Under the pieces are notes generated by a model. The model ran no database searches, was not told the origin of the DNA, and saw nothing but the letters and a program-made list of their open reading frames with translations. A stretch of DNA of 64,000 nt from Aurantiochytrium sp. KH105 (taxonomy: Eukaryota; Sar; Bigyra; Thraustochytrida; Thraustochytriidae). Positions 28,877 to 38,700 of this stretch are shown piece by piece. The first letter of the stretch is position 1. The number at the start of each line of letters is the position of its first letter. The translations under genes and the position numbers were made by a program. The DNA lies in NCBI GenBank assembly GCA_003116975.1, contig BGKB01000017.1:248001-312000 (forward strand). The letters are read 5' to 3'.

Positions 28877-29842
28877 TTACAAAATTGAACAGAATGGGCG
28901 CGACTCTGCCGGATTCTCATTTGCCCGTCCCGTCTTCACATCCGTTTCCGCTTCCGTTGCAAATATTTCTGAAATGGGCATCTCGGCCTCTGTGCCATCG
29001 AGTACGCGCGTCGAGGCGCCCGTCTCCGCTTCCCAGACGCGCACGCTCTGATCCCAGGATCCGCTCACGATCTCTGGCCCTACGAGAGAGACCGAGAGCA
29101 CAGTGTCGGCGTGTCCTTGCAAGACATGCAGCAGGTCTCCGCTGCGCGCGTCCCAAACTCTGATCGTGTTGTCGTCAGAACCGCTCACGATGCGATCTTT
29201 GTAGAGCGCGACTGAGCGCACCGAGTAGTTGTGTCCTTCGAGCATGTGGACAAGCTTGAAGGAAGGCACGGCATAGACTCTCACCTTGCAGTCCCAGGAC
29301 CCACTCACCATGTGCTGCGCATCGATCGCGACTGCGGTGACTTCGTTCGTCGCATCCGTGAGGACGTGGCGTGGGTCGCCGCTAGCCCGGTCGAAGACGC
29401 GCACGGTGTTGTCTTTCAACCCGGCCACAAGCAAGTCCTCGTGAATTGCAACGCCGTAAACCCTCTGCCCGACGTCGATCCTCGATCTCATTTGGCCGCT
29501 AACCGTGTCCCAGGCACAGATGGTCTCGTCATACGATCCAGAAATAATATCGTTTCCGTCGAAAACGACGCTGTAGACACCGCCAGTGTGGCCTTCTAGA
29601 GCGTGAAGAACGGAGACGGTGGCCAGGTCAATGAGGAAGAGGCCGCCGCCATCAGTTCCCAATACGGCCAGCTTGCCCTGCACGGCCACTGCGTTGGCCG
29701 CCTTGTTGTTGGGCGTCTTCATCTCCAGGACCAAGACGCCGTCCTTCTTTCTCCACACGCGCAAGAAGCCGTCAACGCTGGCGGCCAGCACGAGGTCAGC
29801 GGACTGCGCCACGCCGCGCACCCAATGTTGGATGCGGCCCAT
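28877..29842 (-). CDS. Seven-bladed WD40 protein with CaaX-like C-terminus, paralogue of the WD40-ROC gene
   Basis: Protein of 321 residues that is nearly all WD40 propeller, with seven blades (blade ends include DETICAWDT, DNTVRVFDR, DNTIRVWDA and DQSVRVWEA). It matches the WD40 half of the gene at 1-1592 closely throughout, from MGRIQHW to ASTRVLDGTEA. It stops just where that paralogue enters its GTPase. Its tail RANENPAESRPFCSIL resembles the paralogue's linker (LANGDPAELGRCKLM) but terminates in CSIL, a plausible CaaX box; the last Leu would favour geranylgeranylation. It may therefore be a stand-alone, membrane-tethered scaffold, or a truncated Roco gene still open. The start was set by homology with the paralogue; the frame continues upstream without need. 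It is divergent from DPH1. Confidence 0.85.
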   Translation of the reverse strand: MGRIQHWVRGVAQSADLVLAASVDGFLRVWRKKDGVLVLEMKTPNNKAANAVAVQGKLAVLGTDGGGLFLIDLATVSVLHALEGHTGGVYSVVFDGNDIISGSYDETICAWDTVSGQMRSRIDVGQRVYGVAIHEDLLVAGLKDNTVRVFDRASGDPRHVLTDATNEVTAVAIDAQHMVSGSWDCKVRVYAVPSFKLVHMLEGHNYSVRSVALYKDRIVSGSDDNTIRVWDARSGDLLHVLQGHADTVLSVSLVGPEIVSGSWDQSVRVWEAETGASTRVLDGTEAEMPISEIFATEAETDVKTGRANENPAESRPFCSIL

Positions 29843-30179
29843 GGCGACGGTACGTGGGGCTACGAAACGACGAGAAGACACAGGTATAGGTAGCGGAGGA
29901 GCTGTTTGCGTCTTGCGCTCCTCCAGGCCTGCCGCGCGATCGCGCGATCGCGCGAAGGCGAGATCGAAGATGGATTGGGGTTTGGCCAGAGGCCCAGCAC
30001 GTGTCCCGGGCTGGTACATCCGCAATCCTCACATAGTTCTCAAGGTTCCAAAGGAGGCAAAGCAGCAACACGAGTGGTGGCCCGTGTGGATGGCAAGCAC
30101 AGCGCAGGGCAGACGAAGACTCGCCTTCGGTGGTCTCGACGCAGAGGCCGCACCTGGGCAGCCGTCGCGAGCATCGGGG
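29843..30179. other. Bidirectional promoter between WD40-CaaX and DPH1
   Basis: 337-bp divergent spacer centred on a perfect GATCGCGC palindrome at 29933-29954. Alternative in-frame DPH1 starts exist here at 29970 and 30090. Confidence 0.55.
29933..29954. promoter_or_regulatory. 22-bp perfect palindrome of tandem CGCGATCG
   Basis: CGCGCGATCGCGCGATCGCG with two more bases is its own reverse complement. It sits near the middle of a divergent spacer, so it could be a shared factor-binding site. Function is inferred. Confidence 0.4.
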
Positions 30180-31541
30180 ATGGGCGACGCTGCGGCCGCA
30201 GCCAGCGAGGCGCCTCGTCCGCGAAGGTTCGTGGGCCGGAGACGCAAAGATGCAGCCAATGCCGCATCTGGCGAGGCGCCTGCGAGCAGCAGGACCGAGC
30301 TTGCCAGGAGGGCCCGCGCGGGAGCTGGCAAGAGCCGCAGCCTGGCCCTGAGCCAGGTCCCGGACGAGATCGCCAACGACCCGGAGCTCAAACACGCCAT
30401 GTCGCAGCTCCCGGCCAATTACAATTTTCAGGTTGCCAAAACGGTCTGGAGACTCAAGCGCGCCGGCGCGCGCCGCGTGGCCCTCCAGCTGCCCGAGGGC
30501 CTTCTCCTCTTTGCCTGTGTGCTAGCAGACATCTTTGAGCAGTGCGCAGGCGTTGAGGAAACTCTTGTCATGGCCGACGTCACCTATGGGGCCTGCTGCA
30601 TCGACGACTACTCGGCGCGTGCGCTTGGCTGCGATTTCATGGTCCATTATGGCCACTCCTGTCTGGTCCCAATCGACATCACCGCCAAGGAGAATGCCTT
30701 TGGAGAAAAGCTTCAGGTCATGTACGTCTTTGTTGATATTGACATTGACGTCGAACACTTGGTCGAGTGCGTCAAGCTCACCTTTCCGGACCGCGAAAAC
30801 ACCCGACTTGCTCTGATGGGCACGATCCAGTTTGCAGCTGCCATGCACCGTGCCAAGACGCTTCTAGACGCTCATTACCCGCGTGGAAGCCACGTTCCTC
30901 AAGCCAAACCACTCTCGCGCGGTGAGGTGCTTGGGTGCACTTCACCCTCGCTCGCCGGCGAGGCTGTCGACGCCTTTGTTTTCGTTGCAGATGGACGATT
31001 TCACCTCGAGTCCGCCATGATTGCCAACCCAGAGATTCCCGCCTACCGGTACAACCCTTATGACCGCGTTCTCACGCATGAGGCTTATGACACTCCCTTG
31101 ATGAGAAAGGTGCGACGTGGCGAAATTGAAAAGGCGCAAGGCGCAAAGCGCTGGGCCATTGTGCTTGGCACCTTGGGTCGTCAGGGCAACCCGGCAATTC
31201 TGCGCCGCATCGAGGCTCTATTAAAAAAGCACGGCCGCGAACACTTTGTCCTGCTCATGTCAGAGGTTTTCCCAGCCAAGCTGGCCTTGTTAGAGTCTTC
31301 AGTCGACGCCTGGGTGCAAATTGCTTGTCCTCGTCTGTCTATTGACTGGGGCGAGGCATTCTCCAAGCCTCTCTTGACACCTTACGAATGCTTTGTTGCT
31401 TTCGGCGAAGCAGAGTGGCGCGAGGTGTACCCGCAAGATTTTTACAGTAAGGGCTCTGGCCCGTGGACGAACTTTCACGAGGAAAAGTACGACGATGATA
31501 AATCCGAGCAAGTGGCCGCGAAAAAGGAGCCTGCCATGTAA
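30180..31541 (+). CDS. DPH1: Diphthamide biosynthesis protein 1 (2-(3-amino-3-carboxypropyl)histidine synthase subunit 1)
   Basis: Catalyses, with DPH2, transfer of the aminocarboxypropyl group of S-adenosylmethionine to a histidine of elongation factor 2, the first step to diphthamide. The 453-residue protein carries the three cysteines that hold the non-classical radical-SAM 4Fe-4S cluster: DVTYGACCIDD (Cys139), VLGCTSPSL, and QIACPRLSIDWG. Other near-invariant blocks are LPANYNFQVAKTVWRLK, LPEGLLLFAC, VHYGHSCLVPID, ADGRFHLESAMIANP and GTLGRQGNP. The start MGDAAAAASEAPRPRRFVGRRRKD was chosen because RRFVGRR-type sequence is the usual beginning of the family; upstream in-frame methionines at 29970 and 30090 are less likely. 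The tail is Lys/Glu-rich. Cytosolic. Confidence 0.95.
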   Translation: MGDAAAAASEAPRPRRFVGRRRKDAANAASGEAPASSRTELARRARAGAGKSRSLALSQVPDEIANDPELKHAMSQLPANYNFQVAKTVWRLKRAGARRVALQLPEGLLLFACVLADIFEQCAGVEETLVMADVTYGACCIDDYSARALGCDFMVHYGHSCLVPIDITAKENAFGEKLQVMYVFVDIDIDVEHLVECVKLTFPDRENTRLALMGTIQFAAAMHRAKTLLDAHYPRGSHVPQAKPLSRGEVLGCTSPSLAGEAVDAFVFVADGRFHLESAMIANPEIPAYRYNPYDRVLTHEAYDTPLMRKVRRGEIEKAQGAKRWAIVLGTLGRQGNPAILRRIEALLKKHGREHFVLLMSEVFPAKLALLESSVDAWVQIACPRLSIDWGEAFSKPLLTPYECFVAFGEAEWREVYPQDFYSKGSGPWTNFHEEKYDDDKSEQVAAKKEPAM

Positions 31542-31700
31542 GCATGAAACATTGGAAAAACCACCCTTGTTATTTGTCAAGCCCCCAAAAGGAAGAGACA
31601 AGCTAGTCACAGCAAGCTCATGTCGCCGCTTCGTTTCACCTTGACTTTTTTCTAGCAGAATTTCTTTATGATTATCCACCTACTTGTAACCTTTGCGTCA

Positions 31701-32879
31701 TCATGACTCCTTTGTTTCTTCTTTGAAATTCTCGTCTCCGTTTTCAGAGACAGACTCCTTATCCTCGAACGCGTCGTCTTCTGCACTCGCCTCTTTGCCT
31801 TCATCGTCCTTTGGGGAATTCTTGTCGTCCACAATGATCGAGTCCTCGTCGAAAGAAGTAGTAGTCTTATTCTCATTGTCGCCAAGCTTTTGATCACCAT
31901 GGCTGTCGTCGACCTTGCTGGTTTCGCCAACATTGACATCAATCTTGCTCACGCCATTGATACTATTGTTCAGTGCCTCCTTATCAACGTCGTCAGATTG
32001 TTCATGCCCATTGGCCTCTTCTTGATTCGTTTCCTCTTCAGACAGGTCGCCACGATTCGCAGCAAGGCCACGTAGCCGAGCAGAACAAACTCGTGCGAGG
32101 CCACCGCGGATGACGGCCTGAATCTGAATTGCGGCCTCTTGGCGAGCTTCCTTTTCCATTAGCAAATGTTCCTGCTGTGCAGCCTTATTTGCAAGTACCT
32201 CGGGTGGGACAACAGGAAGGCGCAAGTGCCGCTGCTGTTCCTTGCGGCGTTGTGCAAGCATTTCTCTTCGCGCGAGACCTCGTTTTGCAAATGCGGCAAG
32301 ACGCTTCTTGTGGCCTTCGCGGCGTGCCTCGAGCTTGGCCTCTTGCTCGCGACGCATTTCCGCAATTCGCTGCGTGGCTTCAGTCCTGCGTTCTGCGCGC
32401 GTCTTGCCGCCATGATAGTAGTAGTGCCACAATGTTTTCGATGGCAAAGAGGCTTCAGCTTCGGCATCCTTGGGACCCGAATGCTTGGCACGTACACGTT
32501 TCACAGCCTCTTCGTTTTTCGGAGCTGGTCCCCATGTCGCTCGTTTGTCTGGATTTTCGCGCGCGCAAAAGAAAGCGATCGTTAGTGCTATGCAACTTTG
32601 TCAAGAGAGAGAGCGAACTCGCAACTCACAAAAGTGCTCAATTCTATCTCTCCACGCCTCAAATTTCTCCGCATCGCGGTGATGAGCCTGCTGCATTTGC
32701 TTGGCGCGCATCACCCGCCACATGCGTCCCTTTTTGCTTTGCAAGTCCATGCACTCGTCGACGGTTCTTGGGTCCAGACAGAGACCGAGCTTGAGCGATG
32801 TCGCACTCTTCATCTTGAGTTTCTTGCGCCATTCTGGGTCCTCCTCGCGCGCGGCGCTTGCTTGCGCGTTTGCGCTCAT
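31701..32879 (-). CDS. IQ-motif, coiled-coil-rich hypothetical protein (two exons)
   Basis: Two exons, 32630-32879 and 31701-32548, join in phase through an 81-bp GT-AG intron to give 365 residues. Exon 1 holds charged helical sequence (EEDPEWRKKLKMK, WRVMRAKQMQQAHHRDAEKFEAWRDRIEHF). Splicing continues as YKRATWGPAPKNEEAVKRVRAKHSG, then a Glu/Arg/Ala-rich coiled coil. An IQ-like calmodulin-binding motif AAIQIQAVIRGGLARVCSARLRGL follows. The last 120 residues are acidic and Ser/Asn-rich, probably disordered. WHYYYHGGKTRAERRTEATQRI may be a conserved core but I do not recognise a family. The start is the first ATG after an in-frame TTG; the gene is divergent from the hypothetical gene at 33.3 kb. 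Confidence 0.75.
32549..32629 (-). other. 81-bp GT-AG intron of the IQ-motif gene
   Basis: Donor TTTT|GTGAGT and acceptor AAAATCCAG|ACAAACG on the minus strand. Removal joins two long open frames in the same phase (phase 1). One of only two introns I could establish in the window. Confidence 0.8.
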
Positions 32880-33258
32880 CGCGTTGGCAAGCAAACTTTG
32901 CGCGCGCCTCCTGGCACACGCACGCTGATTTGTCTCTGTCTGTATTGCCCCTTGGTCTCATGCAATCTGCAGCAAACAGTAAATATGCCAAGCACGCTTG
33001 CTTTGAGAGAAAATGAAATATATCCGGTGACAAGGACTTTCTCACGTCAGGCTGTCGGGCCGTCTTTCCGGGCCCAGGGGACCATGTTTTGAGACCTTGG
33101 AGCGAGAACTCGGGCCGTATCTCGAGTCATTGCATTTGCTGCGCTCCCGAACTTTGGGTCTCTGCGCAAATGCGGCAAGGCTTCGAGATCAAAGGTTCAT
33201 CAGTGTAAGACGTGAGATTGGCAGATATTCTTGTGCTTGTGCTGATCCTACAAAGAAC
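32880..33258. other. Divergent promoter region
   Basis: 379 bases between divergent starts. No gene, although the + frame stays open from 33097 without an ATG. Confidence 0.45.
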
Positions 33259-34428
33259 ATGTCCAGGTCTAGGTCACGGCCTAGCTTAGCTCAAGAATGT
33301 TGCGCACTTCTCGGGCTCGAACGTGATGCCTTTGGACGTGCATTCTCTCACCTTGAACACGAACTCCTCGCTGGAGACCCCAATGCGGCAGAAAGTAAAG
33401 GAGATGAAGGCCAAACTCACGATGAGCTTGCGTGGGCTCTTTTGGTTCTCATCAGGGCGCATGGAGACGCGCTCCGAGGCGAAGACCTTTTAGAGCTCAC
33501 CGGCCAGGACGGCCGACGGGCGCTGATTCTCGCGCGCGACGCACTGCGCCTTCTGCACACCTCGTGCTCTGGGTTCCATTGGCCAACCAGACGGCAAGCC
33601 CCAGCCACGCTTGTGCGTTTGGCTCTCGAACTCGGCTATGCCAGCACTTTGTTTTTGTCAAGTAATGACGAAGCAAAGTCCGAACCGAGAGAGGGTATCT
33701 TGACAGGACGGAAAGGAGCTCATGCCTGCATCGACGGTCGGACCCCGATCAAGCAATGCTCGACGTTATTTGCGCAACACCTACGCGTTCTCCATGGAGC
33801 TTGCGCTCGCGAAGGCTTCTTGGAAACTGCCCATGCGCTACTTGTGTCATGGTGGAAGGAAGAGCTCGCCTATGATGAGCCAACGCGCAAGGTACAAGAT
33901 TCTCTTGATGATTTTTTTCAACTCGCTCGTGCCTGTCAGGCATCGGCAAGTACCTTTGAGCAAGCGACAAGTCGTGCACGTGCGCTCGCTCCGCTTATGG
34001 GGCAAGCTGTACCCTATACACGATTCCTTTTGCAAAGCACGAAAGCCTCGAGGTCTCCGAGACGATTGCGAGAAGCTTTGTGGGCTGCAAATTTGTTTTC
34101 ATCATCGGAATCCGCCATGCTCGCGCCGCAAGCCGTGCGCTTTGCTGTCAAGTATGAGCACGAAGAACTTTTGGATCTCGCCCTCCGTCTGATAGCAAAC
34201 GCAAAACCACCGATCAAGGATACCTTGTTCACCTCTACGCTCGAAATTGTCTCCCGTCAAGACGCAGCATTGCGAAGATCGGCGCTGCAAAAGCTCCGTA
34301 GTTCATCGCGCGTCATGAATTCACCCGTCTGTTCGCAAAGTGCACTATTTGCTCAAGTTGTTGCTGCCCTGGAAAGCAGTAGCACTGACGACGGTATTGA
34401 CGAGGTTCAACTCGAGATTGACATATGA
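33259..34428 (+). CDS. Hypothetical helical protein
   Basis: Protein of 389 residues with no family I recognise. It begins MSRSRSRPSLAQECCALLG and is rich in Ala, Leu, Arg and Ser, with repeated amphipathic helices (ALRGEDLLELTGQDGRRALIL, RRLREALWAANLF, EHEELLDLALRLI). This pattern is compatible with an alpha-helical repeat fold of TPR or PPR type; helix pairs near residues 200-350 look repeat-like but no strict consensus is seen. The tail is acidic (DDGIDEVQLEIDI). No membrane segments or signal peptide. The start is the first ATG; the frame is open for 54 codons upstream without one. Codon use is less GC3-biased than in the neighbouring housekeeping genes. Confidence 0.6.
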   Translation: MSRSRSRPSLAQECCALLGLERDAFGRAFSHLEHELLAGDPNAAESKGDEGQTHDELAWALLVLIRAHGDALRGEDLLELTGQDGRRALILARDALRLLHTSCSGFHWPTRRQAPATLVRLALELGYASTLFLSSNDEAKSEPREGILTGRKGAHACIDGRTPIKQCSTLFAQHLRVLHGACAREGFLETAHALLVSWWKEELAYDEPTRKVQDSLDDFFQLARACQASASTFEQATSRARALAPLMGQAVPYTRFLLQSTKASRSPRRLREALWAANLFSSSESAMLAPQAVRFAVKYEHEELLDLALRLIANAKPPIKDTLFTSTLEIVSRQDAALRRSALQKLRSSSRVMNSPVCSQSALFAQVVAALESSSTDDGIDEVQLEIDI

Positions 34429-34672
34429 TTTTGCCATTACTGTCCCTTTTGTGCTCGCTGTTGAGGTCTGAAAGAAGGCATTTTTCAACGCGGTTTCTGT
34501 TTCGACGCCCCTACTTCCCCGTATTTCAATTTGATTTTATAAGAGTAAAAGGTGCATGATCAGTTGTCACCTTCTTCTTCTTCTTTTTTATGTGATCATT
34601 GCGATCAAGCGAGCTCGTCCTCCAAAATCGAATGTGTTGCATAAAGTAAAATTTGAAGTTATTTCAGTTTTC

Positions 34673-35185
34673 TTACACCCAGCCTTCGCCATCACCACCG
34701 CCCATATCACCGCCGCTACCATCATCGCCACCGCCGCCGCCGCCGAAAAAGGATCCAAAAAGAGATCGTCCCATACCGGCGCCGACACCAAAGGCGGCAC
34801 CTTCGGCCATTGTGCGGCCGAGGCTCGGCTGCTGATACTGGCCAACCTGCTGTTGCTGTTGCATCATGAGCTGGCGCTCGGCTTCGGAACCGGGCTTGGG
34901 CACCCCGACTGCCGTAGTCTCGTTCGTTTCCGTGTTCCACCAGTACACGAGACCCGTCTGCTTGTCCGTGACCGGTTGCCACGGGTCCTCCTCCGCGGTT
35001 GCAGGTGGCGGTGCCGAGCTCGTCGTAGCAAGCGCGTCCTCCTCCTGGTGCTTCTTGCCTCCGCCGCGTCTACGCGCCATGCCTCGAGCGGCCTCCAGAC
35101 GGGCCGGGGTTCCTACGCACAACGGGGCGGCCATCATCCTTCGCGCCGCGGTCCGAGTCGCGCTTTTGCCTGCGATCTGCAGCAT
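34673..35185 (-). CDS. WW-domain protein, possibly mitochondrial
   Basis: Protein of 170 residues. A WW domain at about 65-100 reads DPWQPVTDKQTGLVYWWN then TETNETT; the binding-surface Trp/Tyr cluster is YWWN, and the final family Pro is represented by VPKP. The Arg/Ala-rich, acid-free N-terminus (MLQIAGKSATRTAARRMM) resembles a mitochondrial presequence. A methionine/glutamine run (MMQQQQQ) follows. The next stretch GRTMAEGAAFGVGAGMGRSLFGSF recalls the glycine-rich helix of CHCHD2/10-type proteins, though no CX9C pair is present. The C-terminus is a Gly/Asp repeat. WW domains bind proline motifs; partners are unknown. The first ATG in frame was used (an earlier TTG-led extension was ignored). 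Divergent from the Pol5-like gene. Confidence 0.75.
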   Translation of the reverse strand: MLQIAGKSATRTAARRMMAAPLCVGTPARLEAARGMARRRGGGKKHQEEDALATTSSAPPPATAEEDPWQPVTDKQTGLVYWWNTETNETTAVGVPKPGSEAERQLMMQQQQQVGQYQQPSLGRTMAEGAAFGVGAGMGRSLFGSFFGGGGGGDDGSGGDMGGGDGEGWV

Positions 35186-35463
35186 CTTGGACGGGCAACA
35201 AAGCAAGCCTTCTCAACCCCAGCGCTCCAACGATGACGAATCCGTCTCGCTCTCAGCTGGTACCTGCACCTGCAGCCACAACCTCGCCCAACTCCTGCGC
35301 GGCGCCGAGGCGAGGGTTCCTCGGCAGCTCGTCGCGAGCGGCCTCCGAGGCCGATCTCAGCCTCTCCTGCACGCGTGCGGGCCAAGACCGCGCGCAAAAT
35401 GCGGCCGTCGGCTGCGCAAAGTCTCCTCGTCGCGCACCACTTCCTCCCCGGCGCCTTTCCGCG

Positions 35464-35494
<31 letters not shown>

Positions 35495-35768
35495 CTCGTC
35501 GCGCACCGCGTCGCGGGTGTTCGGGGTCTGCAGGCTCACTCTCAGAGTCCGTCTGTCTGCCTCACGGCGCCGCCGGAAATCCGGCTCGGTCGCCGCATGG
35601 GGGGCGGGAGGCCCGGAAATCCGGGGCGCGACTTGGGTGGTCTCGCGCGGCAGACCCAGTCAGTCAGTTCTGGCGCAGGCCGGAATCGCTCGACCGCCAA
35701 CTCGCGCAGGCGCGACGCCGGCGCAGGAGAGGAGCCGAGGGAGAGACGAAACGACCTGGCCCGCCAGC
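35186..35768. other. Divergent promoter region with GTCGCC repeat
   Basis: 583 bases between the WW and Pol5-like starts. It contains a (GTCGCC)n tract at about 35465-35500. Both strands remain open by composition, so in-frame extensions are ignored. Confidence 0.5.
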
Positions 35769-38700
35769 ATGGGCCGCGCGCAAACGCCCCGGAAGAAGGC
35801 CGCGAAGAGCGCCGGAAAGGCCGCCATGAAGAAGCCCCAAGAACTCGACGGCGACCTCGAGATGGAGGACCGCGCCGCCGAGCAGGAGCAAGAGCCCGAG
35901 GAGGAGGCGGAGGAGGAGCAAAAGCAGCGGAAAGATGAGGCCATGAAGGAGAGCGCCGAGGACATGGACGCCGAAAAAGGCGAGACGAGTCTGCTGGCGA
36001 CGTTCTGGAAAATGAGCGACCTCGACGAGGACAAGCGGCTCGAGGGCCTCAAGGACTTGGAGAGTATTCCCTCGGTGGTTGACGTAAAGAGCGAGGATCA
36101 CGAATATACGATGAAACGCCTCTTGAACGGTCTCTGCAGTAGCAATGGTGCTGCGCGCTTTGGCTTTGCCGTGGCCTTGACGCGGATCCTGCGGAGCGTC
36201 GGTGACAAGATCAATGTCGCAGCCTTTGTGGAGCGCGTCAAGCGCGTCACCGAGGTTAGTGCCACCATGAAAAATGTGGAACAAAAGGACAAGTATCTCG
36301 GCCGCATGCTTGCTCTGTCTGCTGTGGCGCGCGCAGGGCGTCTCATCGACGCGCCAGCTGATCTCGGCATTGTGGTCGAAGCCCTGCTCGAAATCGTCGA
36401 GTGGCGCTCCTGGGCCGGCGAATTCTGCATGGCCGCCGTCTGCGACGCCTTCGAGGCCTGTACCGAGGCCTGTGTCGTGACCTTTCTTGAAGAGCATGTA
36501 CGGACGCTGTTTCCCCGCCAGTACATTCGCAAGTACTCTGCGTCCAAGCTCGCAGCGCTGGCCACTATCGAACTGCGTGCGCGAAAGTCGCCGAAAATTC
36601 GAGAGGCCCTCGACAAGTCGCCAGTGCGATTTCCTTCCTTCGCCGCCGAGGGTTCGACGCGCGTAGAGCTCCAAGACATGAGCGAAACCCTCAAGGATGC
36701 CACTTCCTTTCCGCGACTGCATCTCGCGTGGGTCAAGATCCTCGATGTCGCGCTGAGCGAGGGTGAGGCTTCGATTCTGTCACTTTGGGAAAACTGCGTC
36801 ATGAACACGCTTCTCGATCTCGAGGACCACAACCCGACTCCGCAACAGCGGTATTGCGCCCTCCAAGTCTTTGCCTTGCTTGCCGTCAAGGCTGTCCGCG
36901 CGGACCTCGCTGCGGCCGTGCAAACGATTCTCACCAAGTACGAAGCTTTCGTGAAAATGCTGGTGAGGAGCATTTCCGTTTCCTCGGACTTGCTCAATCA
37001 GCACGCCATGTCCGCCTTCAACGAACTTTGTTCTGCTCTCAACGAGGCAGGGGCCCCGCTGTCGGTGCGTTTGGCTATTTCTGAGCCGTTGCGCAAGCAT
37101 GGCTTGGACGCGAGGCTCTTGCAGTCAAGGCTCATTAAGATGGGTGTCAGCGACGACGCAGACAAGCTCACCAAACTCATGGAGGTCTGTGACGACCTCG
37201 TACGCAAGGAGGCTCGCATCAACATGATCCTTGCAGAGATCCAGGCGCAGGCGATTCTGAAGGCCCCGGACACTGCAAACACGGAGAGTTTGCTTGAGGT
37301 GGTCAACTACCTTTTGCGTCGCGCCTGCGTTACGTCCAAAGACGCGCCGCAGCTTGACGATGAGGATGCCAGTCTTGCCGCCATGTCGGCCATGAAACTT
37401 GTAGCCACCCTGAGCCACCATGAACAGCTGCGGCTTCGCAAGGCGCGTGCGCACGCGGATACGCTCTCGTCATTCTGGAAGGAGTCCCCGGCGCATACGC
37501 TCCCTGGCGCGAGCTTGCGTCGAGCGGTCGAGATGATCATGGCTCTCGAGAGCGACAAGGTCTACAACTTTTGGGTTGACATTGATGACGATGTCGCCGA
37601 AGGCCGCGCTGATGCTGCCAAGCTTGTCAAAAAGCTCAAGACGGCCATGTCCAAGGCAAAAGACGAGACGCACCGCCAATTTTTGCTTTCGTGCCAAGTC
37701 ATGCTCGATACCCTCAACGTCTGCAGCGTCCTTGCCGAGGTATGCGGTCTTGAGGAGCTCGACATCAACTTTGCCGAGCTTCTCGAGGAGGTCGGCGAGT
37801 GCGCCAAGCGTGCCATTTCCGGCGCGAAGGCAGGTTCCGACGACGATGCCGAAGAGGAGGCGCCTGTGGTGGTCTTGACGGATATTATGATGGCTGTTCT
37901 GGCTGCTCCTTCCAATGACCTTCGTCGCTTTGTCAACACCGCCTTTCGGCTCATGGTGCCGAGCATGGATGCCGCCGCGCTCAACGTCATTTGCGAGGCC
38001 GTGGGTACTTCGAATCTCTTGCAGCGCGAGGATCAGGACGACGACGAGGAGGATGATGGCGACGACGAGGACGCCATTGCCAACGAGGAGAACGCAAACA
38101 AGGGCAGCGGTAGCAGCAGCAGCAGTGACAGCGACAGTGAAAGTGGAGACGAGGAGGAGAAGAAGGACAAGAGCAAAGAGCAAGCACGCGCGTCAAACAC
38201 CGAGACTCCCGCATCGAGCATCCCCGAAGACGTGCAGGGTCTAACGATGATGTTCGACTCTGGCCGTGTCGTGGAAGAGAGCGATGATGACGAAGAAGAC
38301 AGTGGCGACGAGAACGACGAGGAGGCTGCGAGGAAAAAGGCCGAACATCGTGCGGCGACCGACGCTGCGCTTGCGCGCTTCATTTCCGAAAAGCTCGACG
38401 CCAAGCGCGTGCTGCGTGCTCAGCGAAAGTCCGAAAAGACGATGCAAAAGGCAAGCTTTCAGATGAAGCAGCGTATCCTCGACCTCGTCGAAATCTTTCT
38501 CCAAGACGCAGACAGTGCTTCGGACCTCGTTGTCCTCGTTGTGCTTCCCCTCGTAGCCGCCGTCCTGCAGGGTTCCAGTAACACGCTGTCTGAAGCCGAA
38601 ACATGCGGCAAGCGCTGTCTTTCCATTCTTCAATCGCTGAAATCGCGTAAGCGGACCTTTGATGCCGAGACCGCATCACTGGTACTCGTATCTTCGTGGT

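Noticed and set aside
34866-35768. 300-codon in-frame extension of the Pol5-like gene
   Set aside because: Runs antisense through the WW gene and a (GTCGCC) repeat; the chosen ATG gives the usual family N-terminus.
35664-36722. Minus-strand frame within the Pol5-like gene
   Set aside because: Leu-rich antisense shadow of an acidic coding stretch, with no motif.
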